Shown: positions 17,281-26,167, counted from the first letter of the stretch. The stretch: DNA of 64,000 nt from UBA6623 sp965226435 (GCA_965226435.1 CBDDCY010000012.1:248001-312000), one strand, 5' to 3'. Numbers and translations are program-made. Notes: generated by a model from the sequence alone, not told the origin.

Positions 17281-17700
17281 TTGGATCACGCGGGGCGGGG
17301 CAAGTATCGTCGACAATTCTTGTGCGCTGACAGGTTCCGTTCTCAGCCCGCGCTGTTGCAGTCGCTGAAGCTGTTCGGCGGTGACCTCCACCACCAGGCA
17401 GCCATTCTCGTACTTGGATTCGATCGGCTCCCAACTCGCGGCAATGAGTCGGGCGGTCGGCGGATCGTCGAAGAAGACACGGACGATCGTCTCCTCGCCG
17501 GAGAGCTGCGCCCGTAGCACAGGGCCCACCGACGCAACAAGGATACTCAACACAAAAAGAATGGCCGACAGTGGCACGAGTGCGAACAGCAGCCCCACCG
17601 CAATGCGGCAGGAGCGGGCGAGGCTTGCAAGAGGGGTGAAAGCGCCCCTGATAGCGCCGATGATGCTTGCACCGGAGCTTGGCTTGAACAGGTCGATCAC
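17280..17700 (-). pseudogene. Fragment of a membrane-anchored or secreted protein
   Basis: Begins at a GTG overlapping the previous stop (VIDLFKPSSG). It has an N-terminal hydrophobic helix (about 35-58, VGLLFALVPLSAILFVLSIL), then a compact domain with VRVFFDDPPTARLIAAS and CLVVEVTAEQLQRLQQRGLR. The latter resembles the N-terminal propeptide-like domain of secreted zinc carboxypeptidases; this is a weak resemblance. The frame is broken at 17280 by the repeat fragment. Confidence 0.45.
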
Positions 17701-18623
17701 TGCGCGGCATCATCGAGTTCCCCCGGAGGCAAGGAGGAGAATACCGGAGCGGCTTCGAAATTCAGCGACAGACTGACGATGGGGGCCGTGGAGGTGACCT
17801 CGAGCGATCCGCTAAAGCTGCTGAGATCGAACAGGGTCGGCATATTTTGCGCACCATGCCAGTTGGGCGGCAACATCAGATCTTCGATAGCCCGCACCTC
17901 CCCATCCGCGTCCCGGGCAGTAAAGGTAACCAGAGCCGCTGTGTCGGAAGGGTTGGCATAGGCCACTCCGGTCCCATTCTTGCCTTCTCCCTGCTCGCCA
18001 AAGGTGACAAACCGGGTGGCCGGAACTGTCGCCGCATTGACTCCGGCTTCCGCCACGGGCATCCCTTCGCTGCTATACCAACGAAACAGAAGGCTGGCCT
18101 GCACCGGCCCCGTGCAGGTGGCCCGCGCCCAGCCGGGCGCCAGCGGAGCGCTCAACGCCACGTCGGTCTCCTGGTGAACGGATCCCCTCGGCGGCAGAAC
18201 GTCGGTCCGGCTGTCAACCATTCCCAGTTCGGCAAACGAAACCATCAGCGGAGTTCCGTGATCGGAGATGAAATCGGTTTGGCAGGTCACCTCCTCCGGG
18301 GAGTAATTGATATAGGTGATCGTGGTTTGCCAACTCGCTCCCACGGCAAGATGAGGGAAGTAATACGTAGTCGATCCCTGCGCGGAAGCATCCAGTTCCC
18401 CCGGAGGCAAGGAGGAAAATACGGAATCGGCTTCGAAATTGAGCGACAGACTGACGATGGGCTCCGTGGAGGTGACTTCGATCGATCCGGTAAAGCTGGT
18501 GAGACCAAACAACTCCGCCATGCCGTGAGCATCATGACCTCCGGGCGACAGTTCTCGATCGACGCTGGCCAGCACCTCCCCGGCCGTGTCCCTGGCAGTA
18601 AAGGTGACGAGGGCCGCTGTGGC
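17697..18623 (-). pseudogene. Secreted beta-sandwich repeat protein, truncated at both ends
   Basis: An open frame of 309 codons reads straight in from the IS1595-like end at 18623. It holds two copies of an 85-90-residue module (TAALVTFTARD, then LFxLxSFxGS, EVTSTxPIVSLSLNFEA, SSLPPGELD) around an unrelated middle. This module is typical of Acidobacteriota extracellular proteins. No signal peptide remains because the 5' part was replaced by the mobile element, and the 3' end is a join at GCGCAG/TGATCGAC. Confidence 0.8.
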
Positions 18624-18646
18624 GGGGATTATATCGAATAGTGACG
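18624..18646 (+). repeat. Left terminal inverted repeat of the IS1595-like element
   Basis: Begins GGGGATTATAT and ends ATAGTGACG; about 20 of 23 positions match the right end at 21089-21111. The last codons of the small passenger gene read into it. Confidence 0.8.
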
Positions 18647-18859
18647 CACTCTGAAGCAGCGTCGTTTCCGTGGCCGGTCGATCCTGCGCAACTTGACCGG
18701 CTGTAACAGTTCCCTTGCCAGAGTCTTCATGCGTTCGTTCACGGTCTTGCCCGGTACGTCGAGAGGCTCTAATTCCTCTTCCAACTCGGATTTGGTCGGC
18801 TGGTAGTCGGATCGAACGATCTCTACTGTTTTGGGTTTTTTGGTCTTTCCATTAATCAT
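18629..18859 (-). CDS. Small passenger protein, 76 aa
   Basis: Starts MINGKTKKPKTVEIVRSDYQ, with a charged middle (ELEEELEPLDVPGKTVNERM) and a basic C-terminus (PVKLRRIDRPRKRR). The ATG overlaps the MTase-HNH stop (ATGA), so it is co-translated. The stop lies inside the element's left terminal repeat. Small proteins of this type occur beside phage and plasmid genes; function unknown. It could act with the methyltransferase-nuclease, for example as a regulator, but nothing in the sequence shows this. Confidence 0.7.
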   Translation of the reverse strand: MINGKTKKPKTVEIVRSDYQPTKSELEEELEPLDVPGKTVNERMKTLARELLQPVKLRRIDRPRKRRCFRVRHYSI

Positions 18860-20073
18860 CGAAACTTCCTCTCAAGCTGTTCCAGCACGCGAAACTGATC
18901 CTCGCGCTTGGCACTACGAACCGTAGCCATGACTCGCGTATATGTCGGCGGTTGCGCGGTGAAGTCCTTTGCACCAGCGTTGCACTCGTGGCAGAGGACG
19001 CGCAGGTTGGAGTCGGCGGTTGCTCCGCCATGCGTACGGGCTTCGTGATGGTCGATGACAAGCCGAACGGTGCGACCGTCCGACATCTTGTCTTCGACGC
19101 CCGCGCCGCACGCTTGGCACGTATAACCGTTGCGCTGAAGGATGCGGGCACGTTGCGCCTGCGATATGTCATGGAACACGTATGTACCGGGTGCTGGTGG
19201 ATCGCCAGTCAAACGGTATTGCCCAGGTTTCAGGTCGGCATCATCGTTATTCGTCTCAATCGGCCAACCCTCATCGCGCCGCAATTCACGAACACGGCGT
19301 GCCCACTCCGTTCGGTCATTACCGATCACCGCCTGCAACTGCGCGGATGTGAGAACCAGCCCCTTATTCGCAAGGAAAAAAGCCTTGAGTATCGACTTTA
19401 TGCTTTCGCGTTTTGGCACGTTTTCGATCTCCCGTTTGAGTTGATCTCCGATCCAGTGCGTGTAGACAGGCGGAATCGCCTCATTGATCTCCTTTTTCGT
19501 CATCCATGGAATGCCCATCGCGTCTCGTGCGGAAGCGACAGAGCAGTTTCCACCGCCGTTGACACTGACATAATCCTTCCATTCGTCTGTCCTGCCGTAG
19601 TGCGCCTTGCGCTTGTCCAACGTATGACAGATCGGATGCGGACGGTGCGGCGGCGTGATGATGCGAAAGTTTGACTCGAACAGACGATGCCGAAGCACGC
19701 GCAGTTCATGGAACATCGTTCCGCAGAGAACAACGTAGTCCCGTAACGGTGCCCCATCAACGTTTTCGATTACATAGGGCTTGCCGGTTGCCTTCAGAAT
19801 GTCCCGTACCGGCTCAATCAGTTGCGGCCATTCATCGGCGTTGCCGTTGCGGGCCGCGAGATCGGAATAGGCTTGGCATGGCGGTGATGCATGAACCGCA
19901 TCAAACTGATCGAATACCAGAGACGGCAGTGCTAGCGCATCCGCAACCATCATCGGATATGGATAGTTCGGCTGTTCGACCACATCGACGCCGAACACGT
20001 CAAACCCGGCCTCGACGTAACCTGCGGCCGCGCCTCCCGCACAACAGAACAGATCGAGCAGTAGCGGTTTCAC
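18856..20073 (-). CDS. C5-cytosine methyltransferase fused to HNH endonuclease, 405 aa
   Basis: N-terminal SAM-dependent C5 methyltransferase of the short phage-like type: motif I LDLFCCAGGAAAGY (6-19), motif IV SPPCQAYSDL (63-72, catalytic Cys66), motif VI ENV (103-105) and RHRLFES (128-134). A linker with TSAQLQAVIGNDRTEWARRV leads to a C-terminal HNH nuclease with CQAC (319-322), DHHEA (341-345) and CHEC (361-364). One chain could thus modify and cut DNA. The GTG start overlaps the transposase stop (GTGA). Whether nuclease and methylase share a target is unknown. Confidence 0.88.
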   Translation of the reverse strand: MKPLLLDLFCCAGGAAAGYVEAGFDVFGVDVVEQPNYPYPMMVADALALPSLVFDQFDAVHASPPCQAYSDLAARNGNADEWPQLIEPVRDILKATGKPYVIENVDGAPLRDYVVLCGTMFHELRVLRHRLFESNFRIITPPHRPHPICHTLDKRKAHYGRTDEWKDYVSVNGGGNCSVASARDAMGIPWMTKKEINEAIPPVYTHWIGDQLKREIENVPKRESIKSILKAFFLANKGLVLTSAQLQAVIGNDRTEWARRVRELRRDEGWPIETNNDDADLKPGQYRLTGDPPAPGTYVFHDISQAQRARILQRNGYTCQACGAGVEDKMSDGRTVRLVIDHHEARTHGGATADSNLRVLCHECNAGAKDFTAQPPTYTRVMATVRSAKREDQFRVLEQLERKFR

Positions 20074-21026
20074 CTCACCAAGTCCTTGTAACGAAGTTGA
20101 GCACCGTCCATGCTCAAAACAACGAAACGCATTTGATCGAGAGTGCCCATGCTGCGGATGTTGTGGCGTCCCGCAAACTCACTCACGTAGCGGTGAAGGT
20201 GTTTGGCTGACAGCTTGTGGAACGTTCCCTTGTGAGCGCGTTTCAGCATGGACCAGAAGGATTCAATGCCGTTCGTGTGGGCCTGCCCGCGAACGTATTC
20301 ACCAACCGAGTGCTTGACCGATTTGTGTGACTTGGCAACGCCAGTGTAGGCACTTGCTTCATCCGTGTAGACAGTGGCTTCAGGGTCGGTATTGGCGCGA
20401 ACGAAACCTTGAAGGGTTTCTGCATTTGTACGCTCGACCACTGTAGCCCGGACCTCGTTCGTGTCCCGATCCTTGACACCTACAACAGCGGCTTTCCCAA
20501 CCGATCCACGACTGGCCTTCAACTTCTTGGACTCGTGCTTGTTCTTTTCCAGTCCGCCGATGTAGACCTCATCCGCCTCAACAGGACCATTGAACAACTT
20601 ATGGTCAGAAATGGTCCACACCTTTCGGATTCTGTGAACAAGATGCCATGCCGATTTCTGGGTGATTCCCAACTCCCGGTGCATTTTCATGGATGCCACG
20701 CTCTTCAGGTTGGTAACGACAAGGTACATGGCATAGAGCCAATCCTGATAGCCGAGGTTCGATGCTTCCATGAACGTCCCGGTCTTGACGCTGAACGGTT
20801 TCCCGCAGGTTCCGCGCTTCTTGCTCTTGCGGCAACGGAACGGCATGGTCTTGTGAGCCGTTCCAGTCTGTACGTTGTCCGATCCACAACGCGGACAGGT
20901 AATGCCGTCAAACCAACGGTACTCAATGAACCACTGTTCGGCGGATGCATCGTCGGGAAACATGCGGTAGAAATCCTTGGTCGAAAGTCCCTGTCGGAAG
21001 TGCTTGCCCGGTGCCTTGTTAGCCAT
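20070..21026 (-). CDS. IS1595-family transposase, 318 aa
   Basis: An N-terminal zinc ribbon (CPRCGSDNVQ, then the second Cys pair in CRKSKKRGTCG) is followed by the DDE-type core with VEADEVYIGGLEKNKH, VYTDEASAYTG and HTNGIESFWSMLKRAHKGTF, all characteristic of IS1595. Full length. A good Shine-Dalgarno (GTAGGAG) precedes ATG at 21026. Confidence 0.93.
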   Translation of the reverse strand: MANKAPGKHFRQGLSTKDFYRMFPDDASAEQWFIEYRWFDGITCPRCGSDNVQTGTAHKTMPFRCRKSKKRGTCGKPFSVKTGTFMEASNLGYQDWLYAMYLVVTNLKSVASMKMHRELGITQKSAWHLVHRIRKVWTISDHKLFNGPVEADEVYIGGLEKNKHESKKLKASRGSVGKAAVVGVKDRDTNEVRATVVERTNAETLQGFVRANTDPEATVYTDEASAYTGVAKSHKSVKHSVGEYVRGQAHTNGIESFWSMLKRAHKGTFHKLSAKHLHRYVSEFAGRHNIRSMGTLDQMRFVVLSMDGAQLRYKDLVR

Positions 21027-21088
21027 TGCGTATCTCCTACTTACAAGACAAATTTACAGGATAGTGACGTAGTTCGTCAAGTGTTTTT
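21027..21088 (-). promoter_or_regulatory. Candidate promoter and hairpin of the IS1595-like element
   Basis: Reading toward the transposase, TTGACG (about 21072-21077) is followed after about 18 bases by TAAATT, a plausible sigma-70-type promoter. GATAGTGACG and CGTCACTATC form an inverted repeat (about 21059-21099) that overlaps the promoter and the terminal repeat, a possible binding site for the transposase. Confidence 0.45.
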
Positions 21089-21111
21089 CGTCACTATCGT
21101 ATATAATCCCC
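21089..21111 (-). repeat. Right terminal inverted repeat of the IS1595-like element
   Basis: Mirror of the left end at 18624-18646. It contains TATAAT reading outward to the right, so it could drive transcription into the flanking ISNCY fragment. Confidence 0.8.
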
Positions 21112-21112
21112 G

Positions 21113-21976
21113 CGTAAAGCGCACTTGGGCGAGCTGATCCAGGTCGACGGTTCGCACCACGAGTGGCTCGAAGCGCGCGGGCGGAAAGGTTGCCTGATGA
21201 ACTTCGTCGACGATGCGACCGGTCTGGCGCTGTGCCGTTTCTCGAGCGAGGAAACGACTTGGGCGGCGGCCGATCTGCTCGAAGCCTGGGTGCGTCAATA
21301 CGGCGTTCCGAAGGCGTTGTATTGCGACTGGAAGAACGTCTACAAGCGCCGGCCAACGTCGCGTGAAGCGCTGGAAGGCATCGAGCCCGAGACGCAGTTC
21401 GGACGCATGTGCGCCAAGCTCGGCATTGGTATCATCGCCGCTTCGTCACCGCAAGCGAAGGGCCGCGTGGAGCGCCATCACGGCACCCATCAAGACCGCC
21501 TGATCAAGAAGATGCGGCTCAAAGGCATTGCCGATTACGAGGCGGCGAACCGCTATCTCGACGAGCAGTATCTGCCAGAGCACAACGCCAAGTTCGCCTC
21601 TGAGCCGTCAGCGGGAGCGGACTTTCATCGGCGCTTATCGAAGCGTTTGGACTTGAAGTGGGTGTTTTGCTTGGAGGGAGAGCGGGTGGTGTCCAACGAC
21701 CTGGTGGTACGTTTCGAGAACCGTTTTCCGCAGTTGAAACCGCAGCGCAATCAGGCTCTGGGCGCAGGCGCGAGAGTAACCGTGCAGCAAGCGCGCGAGG
21801 GCGAGTTGCGGGTGGTGTTCGAGGGGAAAACGGTGGCGTTCGACGAGATCGCCAAGCCGCTCCCCAAGGTGCGGCCGGAGCCGAAACCGCGCCTGGCGCC
21901 GCAGCCGCGCACACCGCCGGCGAATCACCCTTGGCGCGCGCCGTTGAAGCCGAAAAAACGGGCGGCGACCGCGTGA
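21113..21976 (+). pseudogene. ISNCY-type transposase, N-terminus missing
   Basis: The frame enters from the border (RKAHLGELIQVDGSHHEWLE) and includes the DDE core: QVDGSHHEWLE, KALYCDWKNVYKR and SSPQAKGRVERHHGTHQDRL. The C-terminal beta domain (DLVVRFENRFPQLKP) is intact. The N-terminal helix-turn-helix part is absent, so it is not functional as it stands. Confidence 0.88.
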
Positions 21977-22149
21977 AGAGGGCTGTGGAAATGACGGGGC
22001 CGTGGAAAACGAGGAAAACCCTCGGCAGCCGACGAGGAGCTTCGAACCTCATCGCTCGGGTTTCCCACGTTTCCCCCAGCCCCTTGGAAATCGCTGTGCG
22101 ATTCCCACATTCCCACAAGCCCCTACGACTACTATCCTTTTACTTAAAA
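21977..22149. other. Non-coding tail of the ISNCY element
   Basis: No gene seen. Between the transposase stop and the terminal repeats lies a short CT-rich stretch with repeated TTCCCAC motifs. Confidence 0.4.
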
Positions 22150-22190
22150 GGGGACATTTCTACCGGGCTAACCAAGGGGACATTTCTATC

Positions 22191-22798
22191 GCCTCTTGAC
22201 ACCGCTCCGCAAACTTGGCCTGCTCCAACAAGGGCAGAAAACCTTCTTTTTCGATGTAGAGGATGGCGCCGAACCGATTCTTGGGACCATGGGTCGGGAA
22301 TTGCGCCGAGAACGTTGGCGGCTCGATTTCCACGCCGGGTTCCTCTTTCATCCCACCCAGGTACTCCCTTACCCCCAGCGTGCCCAGGTTCACTCGCTTC
22401 TCCGTGTGCGGCTCAGAGAGGTGACCACGGGCGTCGTAGACAACATCCCAATCGGCCGTCTCTGCTGTATGCTCGCGGATGTAGTCCGGCAACAAGGTCT
22501 GGGTGAAGTAAGCGTCGTTTAACAGTTGGCCAGTTCGTTCCTGAATATCCGGTCGCGCCGCATACATGAGCTGGCGCGCATTCACCGCGTACCGCCCGCC
22601 ACCCGCCTTCCGGTAGGCTTCTGGGATCACGGCGTAGGCGGCTTCTTTGATCGTCGTGCGCAGGCTGCGACCGACAATGTATTTCTCCCGCAATCGGGCC
22701 GCCGACCTGCGATCGCGTTCTTCCTTCTTCTTGATGGCGGCCCAGTCCTTAGTGGTCTTCTGCAGTGCACTGGCCAGCGAATCCGCAAAGGATTTCAT
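22191..22798 (-). pseudogene. Topo VI-A/Spo11-like subunit with Toprim start, 3' truncated by IS
   Basis: About 203 residues survive. The basic helical N-terminus leads to VNARQLMYAARPDI, which resembles the R-x-x-x-Y motif of the topo VI-A/Spo11 DNA-cleaving domain (candidate Tyr79). At the end, NRFGAILYIEKEGFLPLLEQ looks like the first strand and catalytic Glu (about residue 183) of a Toprim domain; the D-x-D part would follow but is replaced by the ISNCY end, where the frame stops at 22160. The ATG overlaps the B-like stop (ATGA). Assignment is from motif order and partner, so moderate. Confidence 0.65.
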
Positions 22799-24237
22799 AG
22801 ACCCACACTTCCTTTGCCTCGATCGGTGAAGTTGAACCGCGGAGAGATCAGATGGATTGCCAGGCAAACCGGATCACGTTCGATATCGATTCGACTGTCG
22901 GCAAGCAAAGCTGAGAGGCCGTAGTGATCGCCGCCGTCACCGAGAGCAAACCTGATCTGCTGAATCGGGTTGCTCAAGGGGACGCTCCAATTGAGCCCGA
23001 TGTGTAGGCCGCGCAGCCGTTCGTCTTCGGTCATGGCGAATGCAACCTCCACCACGAACGGCAGACCCCGAGTGTCAATGCCTTTGGTCCGGTCGTAGCG
23101 AAGGGTGTTGTCGCCGCTACCATCCGAACTGCTGAGATGTTGCCGAAAATGATCCTGTCCGAGAACGCCGAGAGCCTCGGGCTTCACCGGTTTCGAGGAC
23201 GCCTGCATTTCGCGGAGTAGTTCGGAGAGCACTTGGCGGTCGAGTTTCCCTTCGCCGACGACGAGATCGCGAAGGTACGCCCGACTCAAATCGAGCCGGC
23301 CAGTGACTTTCTTCTGTTTGACGGTGCTGGAGAGGCCCTTGAATTCCGAAACGAACTCCCGCACCGTCCGGGCTCTGCCCCGGTCGCTCTCGGCCGCGAC
23401 GTAGGAAGCAATGAGGTTCTCGAACCGCTCGACGTTGTACCAGTGAGCGCTGGTCGGATCGCTGGGCAACCATTTCCGCCAGCTCGTCGTTGTGGCCGGG
23501 AAGCGATTCTCGTCGCCCGGCTGCCGCAGGGTAAGCGTGGCGTGTGGATTGAACAGGGCGTAATCGAAAACGAGCTTTTGTAAATTTTGAGTGTCTTGAG
23601 AGACACCGTTTGAGCAAGCTGAATCGAGCTCCAACAGAATCGAGGTGCCGTCGGTTCTTACAATTTCCTGGGTTCCGCGCTCGATACGCGGCCGTCTGGC
23701 GATATGGTCGGTTGATACCGAGATGGTGTGGCGGACGCCTTGAGACTCTATCTCAATCCTTCCCGTCTTGCCTCCACTCAGAACGTAAGGGATGGCCAGG
23801 AGGGTCTTCAGCGCATTGCCCTGGGCGCCGCGGGTAGGCGACACGTACGCCTGTTTGTCGCTGGTCCGAGTGGAGAAATCGAGGATCCTGTGGACGACTT
23901 CGCTCGCGATACCCGGGCCGTTGTCTGTGACAACGACCGATTGACCCCGGAAATCGACGCTGATCATCGGTACCACGCCGGCCTGCTCACAAGCATCCAG
24001 TGAATTGTCCAGCAGTTCTTTGACCACGACGCCCGGCCACCACTGCTCTTTTGGGTAGCCCGTCTGAGTTGTCAGTTCGCTCTCGGAGAAGTATTCCAGC
24101 TCGCGGGACGTTGTGAAAACCTGCCTCTTCAGCTCCGTTCTCTTCCCTTGCCCTGCCGGACTCTTTGGCCGGCCCCCGTCGATAAGTGGTAGTGGAAGAC
24201 CGTCTTGCCGGTCCGCTTTAGTGATTCTTGCTCTCAT
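22795..24237 (-). CDS. Topo VI-B-like GHKL ATPase, 480 aa
   Basis: GHKL ATP-binding fold: N box VVKELLDNSLDACE (Glu74, Asn78), DNGPG (105-109) and GAQGNALKTLLAIPYVLSG (137-155), in the arrangement of topo VI-B. The C-terminal half is less clear but holds the DLSRAYLRDLVVGEG segment. Start ATG 24237 has a strong GAGGAG site; the open frame continues upstream as a shadow. It is followed by, and overlaps, the topo VI-A-like gene, forming an operon. The intact B gene is likely without a working partner here. Confidence 0.78.
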   Translation of the reverse strand: MRARITKADRQDGLPLPLIDGGRPKSPAGQGKRTELKRQVFTTSRELEYFSESELTTQTGYPKEQWWPGVVVKELLDNSLDACEQAGVVPMISVDFRGQSVVVTDNGPGIASEVVHRILDFSTRTSDKQAYVSPTRGAQGNALKTLLAIPYVLSGGKTGRIEIESQGVRHTISVSTDHIARRPRIERGTQEIVRTDGTSILLELDSACSNGVSQDTQNLQKLVFDYALFNPHATLTLRQPGDENRFPATTTSWRKWLPSDPTSAHWYNVERFENLIASYVAAESDRGRARTVREFVSEFKGLSSTVKQKKVTGRLDLSRAYLRDLVVGEGKLDRQVLSELLREMQASSKPVKPEALGVLGQDHFRQHLSSSDGSGDNTLRYDRTKGIDTRGLPFVVEVAFAMTEDERLRGLHIGLNWSVPLSNPIQQIRFALGDGGDHYGLSALLADSRIDIERDPVCLAIHLISPRFNFTDRGKGSVGL

Positions 24238-24443
24238 CTCACTTCTCCTCACCACGGACGCGGTGATGATCCGGCGCGGCGCTCCAAACAAATCCTTTCG
24301 GGCAGGCGCTGCGGTCGCGGTTGGGCGGCTCTGTTCATTGCTCTTCTCCGCCAATGCGGACCAGCCGCCACTCTTGGCCCTGCACAGGTTGCTGACATCG
24401 TGATGGCGGCGGTTCGGCGGACTCAGACTGAAATTCTGCCCTG

Positions 24444-24562
24444 TCACACTGCCCCCCGATCCGAGTAATCCTCGAACCGCATCAGCGGAATCTTCCCCAT
24501 AGGGCCGTTCCGTTGTTTGGCGATGATCAACTCCGCCCTGCCGCGCAGGTCGTCGCGATCCG
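24444..24562 (-). pseudogene. Replicative helicase (DnaB) C-terminal fragment
   Basis: The frame DRDDLRGRAELIIAKQRNGP then MGKIPLMRFEDYSDRG and a stop at 24444 matches the extreme C-terminus of DnaB-type helicases. A stop just upstream shows that the rest is missing; it directly follows the HTH gene. Confidence 0.75.
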
Positions 24563-24778
24563 TTACTCAAAACTTTCCCCTGCGATCGCTCTGTCGAAAG
24601 CCGCTTTCGGGACGAGGTACCTGCGACCCACCCGAAGGACCTTTACCCCTGCGATCGCCCCCCGAGTCCGAGCTGCGCTGTACGCCGCGTTCCGGGAAAT
24701 GCCAAGCAGTTTGTAAACTTCATCAATCGTATAGGTGCGTCTTTCGGTCAACCGACCGTTTTCTCTTGTACCATTCAT
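24563..24778 (-). CDS. Excisionase-like helix-turn-helix protein, 71 aa
   Basis: A MerR/excisionase-type fold: RTYTIDEVYKLLGISRNAAY, then GVKVLRVGRRYLVPKAAFDR. ATG 24778 gives MNGTRENGRL; a longer frame runs upstream but crosses operator-like repeats. It is divergent from the zinc-finger gene at 24821, and probably regulates the shared promoter region. Confidence 0.75.
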   Translation of the reverse strand: MNGTRENGRLTERRTYTIDEVYKLLGISRNAAYSAARTRGAIAGVKVLRVGRRYLVPKAAFDRAIAGESFE

Positions 24779-24833
24779 ATTTTTTTTGTACCATGTATCT
24801 GTACAGCTTGAAACTATGAAATGCACGGTACAG
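24765..24833. promoter_or_regulatory. Divergent promoter with repeated GTAC boxes
   Basis: CTTGTACCAT (24765-24774), TTGTACCATG (24786-24795), CTGTACAG (24799-24806) and CGGTACAG (24826-24833) lie between two divergent genes. The regular GTAC cores suggest an operator, most simply for the excisionase-like protein. The fourth box lies after a first ATG (24821), so ATG 24839 may be the real start of the plus-strand gene. Confidence 0.5.
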
Positions 24834-26068
24834 ACTGGATGATCACTCCTTCAGAAATTGGGGCTGGTCGTTGGTGGCGGTTCGGTGCGTACGAAATCAG
24901 GGCCGGGGTCATCTGCCCCAAGCCAGGAGCGAACCTGGAGGTCTATCTTCCTTGGGATGACTATCAGGAAGCCAGGGAGGGACGACAACATGTTGACGCG
25001 GGAAAACGCATCATGGAACCCCCCTACCAATCTCTGATTGACCTGTGCCGCGAGCTGAGGGGACAGCGCTTTGCCGCGCTAGCTAATCCAGACGAGGAAA
25101 CACAAATCCTCCTAACGAATTGGTGCGCGAGAAACGGTCTCTTGGGTGTGCTCCCCCAAAGTGTGTTCACGATTGTCTTGGCGGCCCGCTGGGACCACTT
25201 ATTGGCAAAGGAAGGTCCACTTTTTCCGGTCGTTGATCAGCACGTCAGGTCCTCCACCGATTGGCAAACCGGACACTTTCACTATGGGTTTGGGCGTCGT
25301 CGTCCGTCTGGTGAGGAACGCCGTCAACGCGACCTAGTGGAGGAAGAGTACGTTTCAGAAAAGTCTCCGCCTCCCCACGTCATAATTCAGTCGAAGCTCG
25401 ACGACCCGAAGCTGGAGCATCAGTCACTGAAATCGTTGGCCCATTTTTTCCCGGAAGTGAAGGAGTGGGAAGCTGAGACGTTTGACTATCCGCGGCCTCT
25501 ATCCGTCCCTTTTTGGGAGCTCTACGCTGAACCAATACACAACTTTCTTGCCGCCGCGTTCGGATTCTACGACTCAGTCCAAACCATCACACGCCTCGCG
25601 GGGACACCGCCGCAGAACCTTGAGGAGAGAGACTATTTCTCTTACACGTCTGCAGTCAAGACCATTGAGGCGCTGGTCGCGAATGTCCGTCATACCGTTG
25701 GCTTCACGGAAGACGGCCAAATGATTCAGCGCTGGACTTCGGCGTCGCTACTCGCGTCGTTCGGAATGATGGCGTTCCTCGATCTCACGGAGGGGAAAGT
25801 TCATCGGTGCGCGAACGAATCCTGTGGGCGGTTGTTCGTAACGGATGCGTGGCAGGCCGCCTACTGTTCGCCAAGGTGCAGGAACACCACTCTTAAGCGC
25901 GAGTCCAGGAAACGCGTTGCGGCACGACAGATGCACGCTGCCGGGAAATCTTTCGGACAGGTCGCCAAGCGTTTCGGAGTTGACGTGACAACGGTGAAGG
26001 AGTGGGTCTTGAAGAAGTCTGACACTAAAACAGTCAAATCTGGAAACCGTGGAACAGTTACGACGTGA
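24821..26068 (+). CDS. CGNR-like zinc-finger protein, about 409-415 aa
   Basis: The C-terminus has a zinc-knuckle pattern like CGNR proteins: HRCANESCGRLFVTDAWQAA then YCSPRCRNTTLKRESRKR, followed by a helix-turn-helix-like tail (SFGQVAKRFGVDVTTVKEWV). The large N-terminal part (about 1-320) has no recognised domain and is rich in aromatic residues. Starts at 24821 or 24839. It is probably a DNA-binding regulator (inference). Divergent from the topo VI-like operon. Confidence 0.7.
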   Translation: MHGTDWMITPSEIGAGRWWRFGAYEIRAGVICPKPGANLEVYLPWDDYQEAREGRQHVDAGKRIMEPPYQSLIDLCRELRGQRFAALANPDEETQILLTNWCARNGLLGVLPQSVFTIVLAARWDHLLAKEGPLFPVVDQHVRSSTDWQTGHFHYGFGRRRPSGEERRQRDLVEEEYVSEKSPPPHVIIQSKLDDPKLEHQSLKSLAHFFPEVKEWEAETFDYPRPLSVPFWELYAEPIHNFLAAAFGFYDSVQTITRLAGTPPQNLEERDYFSYTSAVKTIEALVANVRHTVGFTEDGQMIQRWTSASLLASFGMMAFLDLTEGKVHRCANESCGRLFVTDAWQAAYCSPRCRNTTLKRESRKRVAARQMHAAGKSFGQVAKRFGVDVTTVKEWVLKKSDTKTVKSGNRGTVTT

Positions 26069-26167
26069 AGGCAAGATGTGAACCCCGCCGCCGAAGAATG
26101 ACCAATTACGAGGGCGATGCCCCTCTGACGACATCCCTGGGGTTCAATATCGGCTCGGCGCAATAAA

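Larger units (their letters stand above)
18624..21111 (-). mobile_element. IS1595-like element carrying a methyltransferase-HNH passenger
   Basis: 2488 bp bounded by imperfect 23-bp inverted ends: GGGGATTATATCGAATAGTG at 18624 and, read from the right end, GGGGATTATATACGATAGTG at 21111. Inside are three minus-strand genes, transposase, MTase-HNH fusion and a small protein, overlapping by GTGA and ATGA. No matching 8-bp target duplication is seen: left flank is the beta-sandwich gene, right flank a cut ISNCY transposase, so at least one flank has been rearranged. IS1595-family elements with passenger genes are known; this cargo makes it worth attention. Confidence 0.8.
21112..22191 (+). mobile_element. 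ISNCY (IS1202-like) element, 5' truncated
   Basis: Contains the 3' two-thirds of a transposase gene and a right end with two copies of GGGGACATTTCTAYCG (22150-22165 and 22176-22191). The left part is missing at the IS1595-like border. The right end abuts, and interrupts, the topo VI A-like gene. Confidence 0.75.

Noticed and set aside
17697..17700. Integron attC-like cassette boundary
   Set aside because: No integron integrase and no palindromic attC structure were found near the repeated joins.
17112..18623. Template/variable repeats of a diversity-generating retroelement
   Set aside because: No reverse transcriptase is present and differences between the repeats are not confined to adenines; they fit ordinary domain repeats of a secreted protein.
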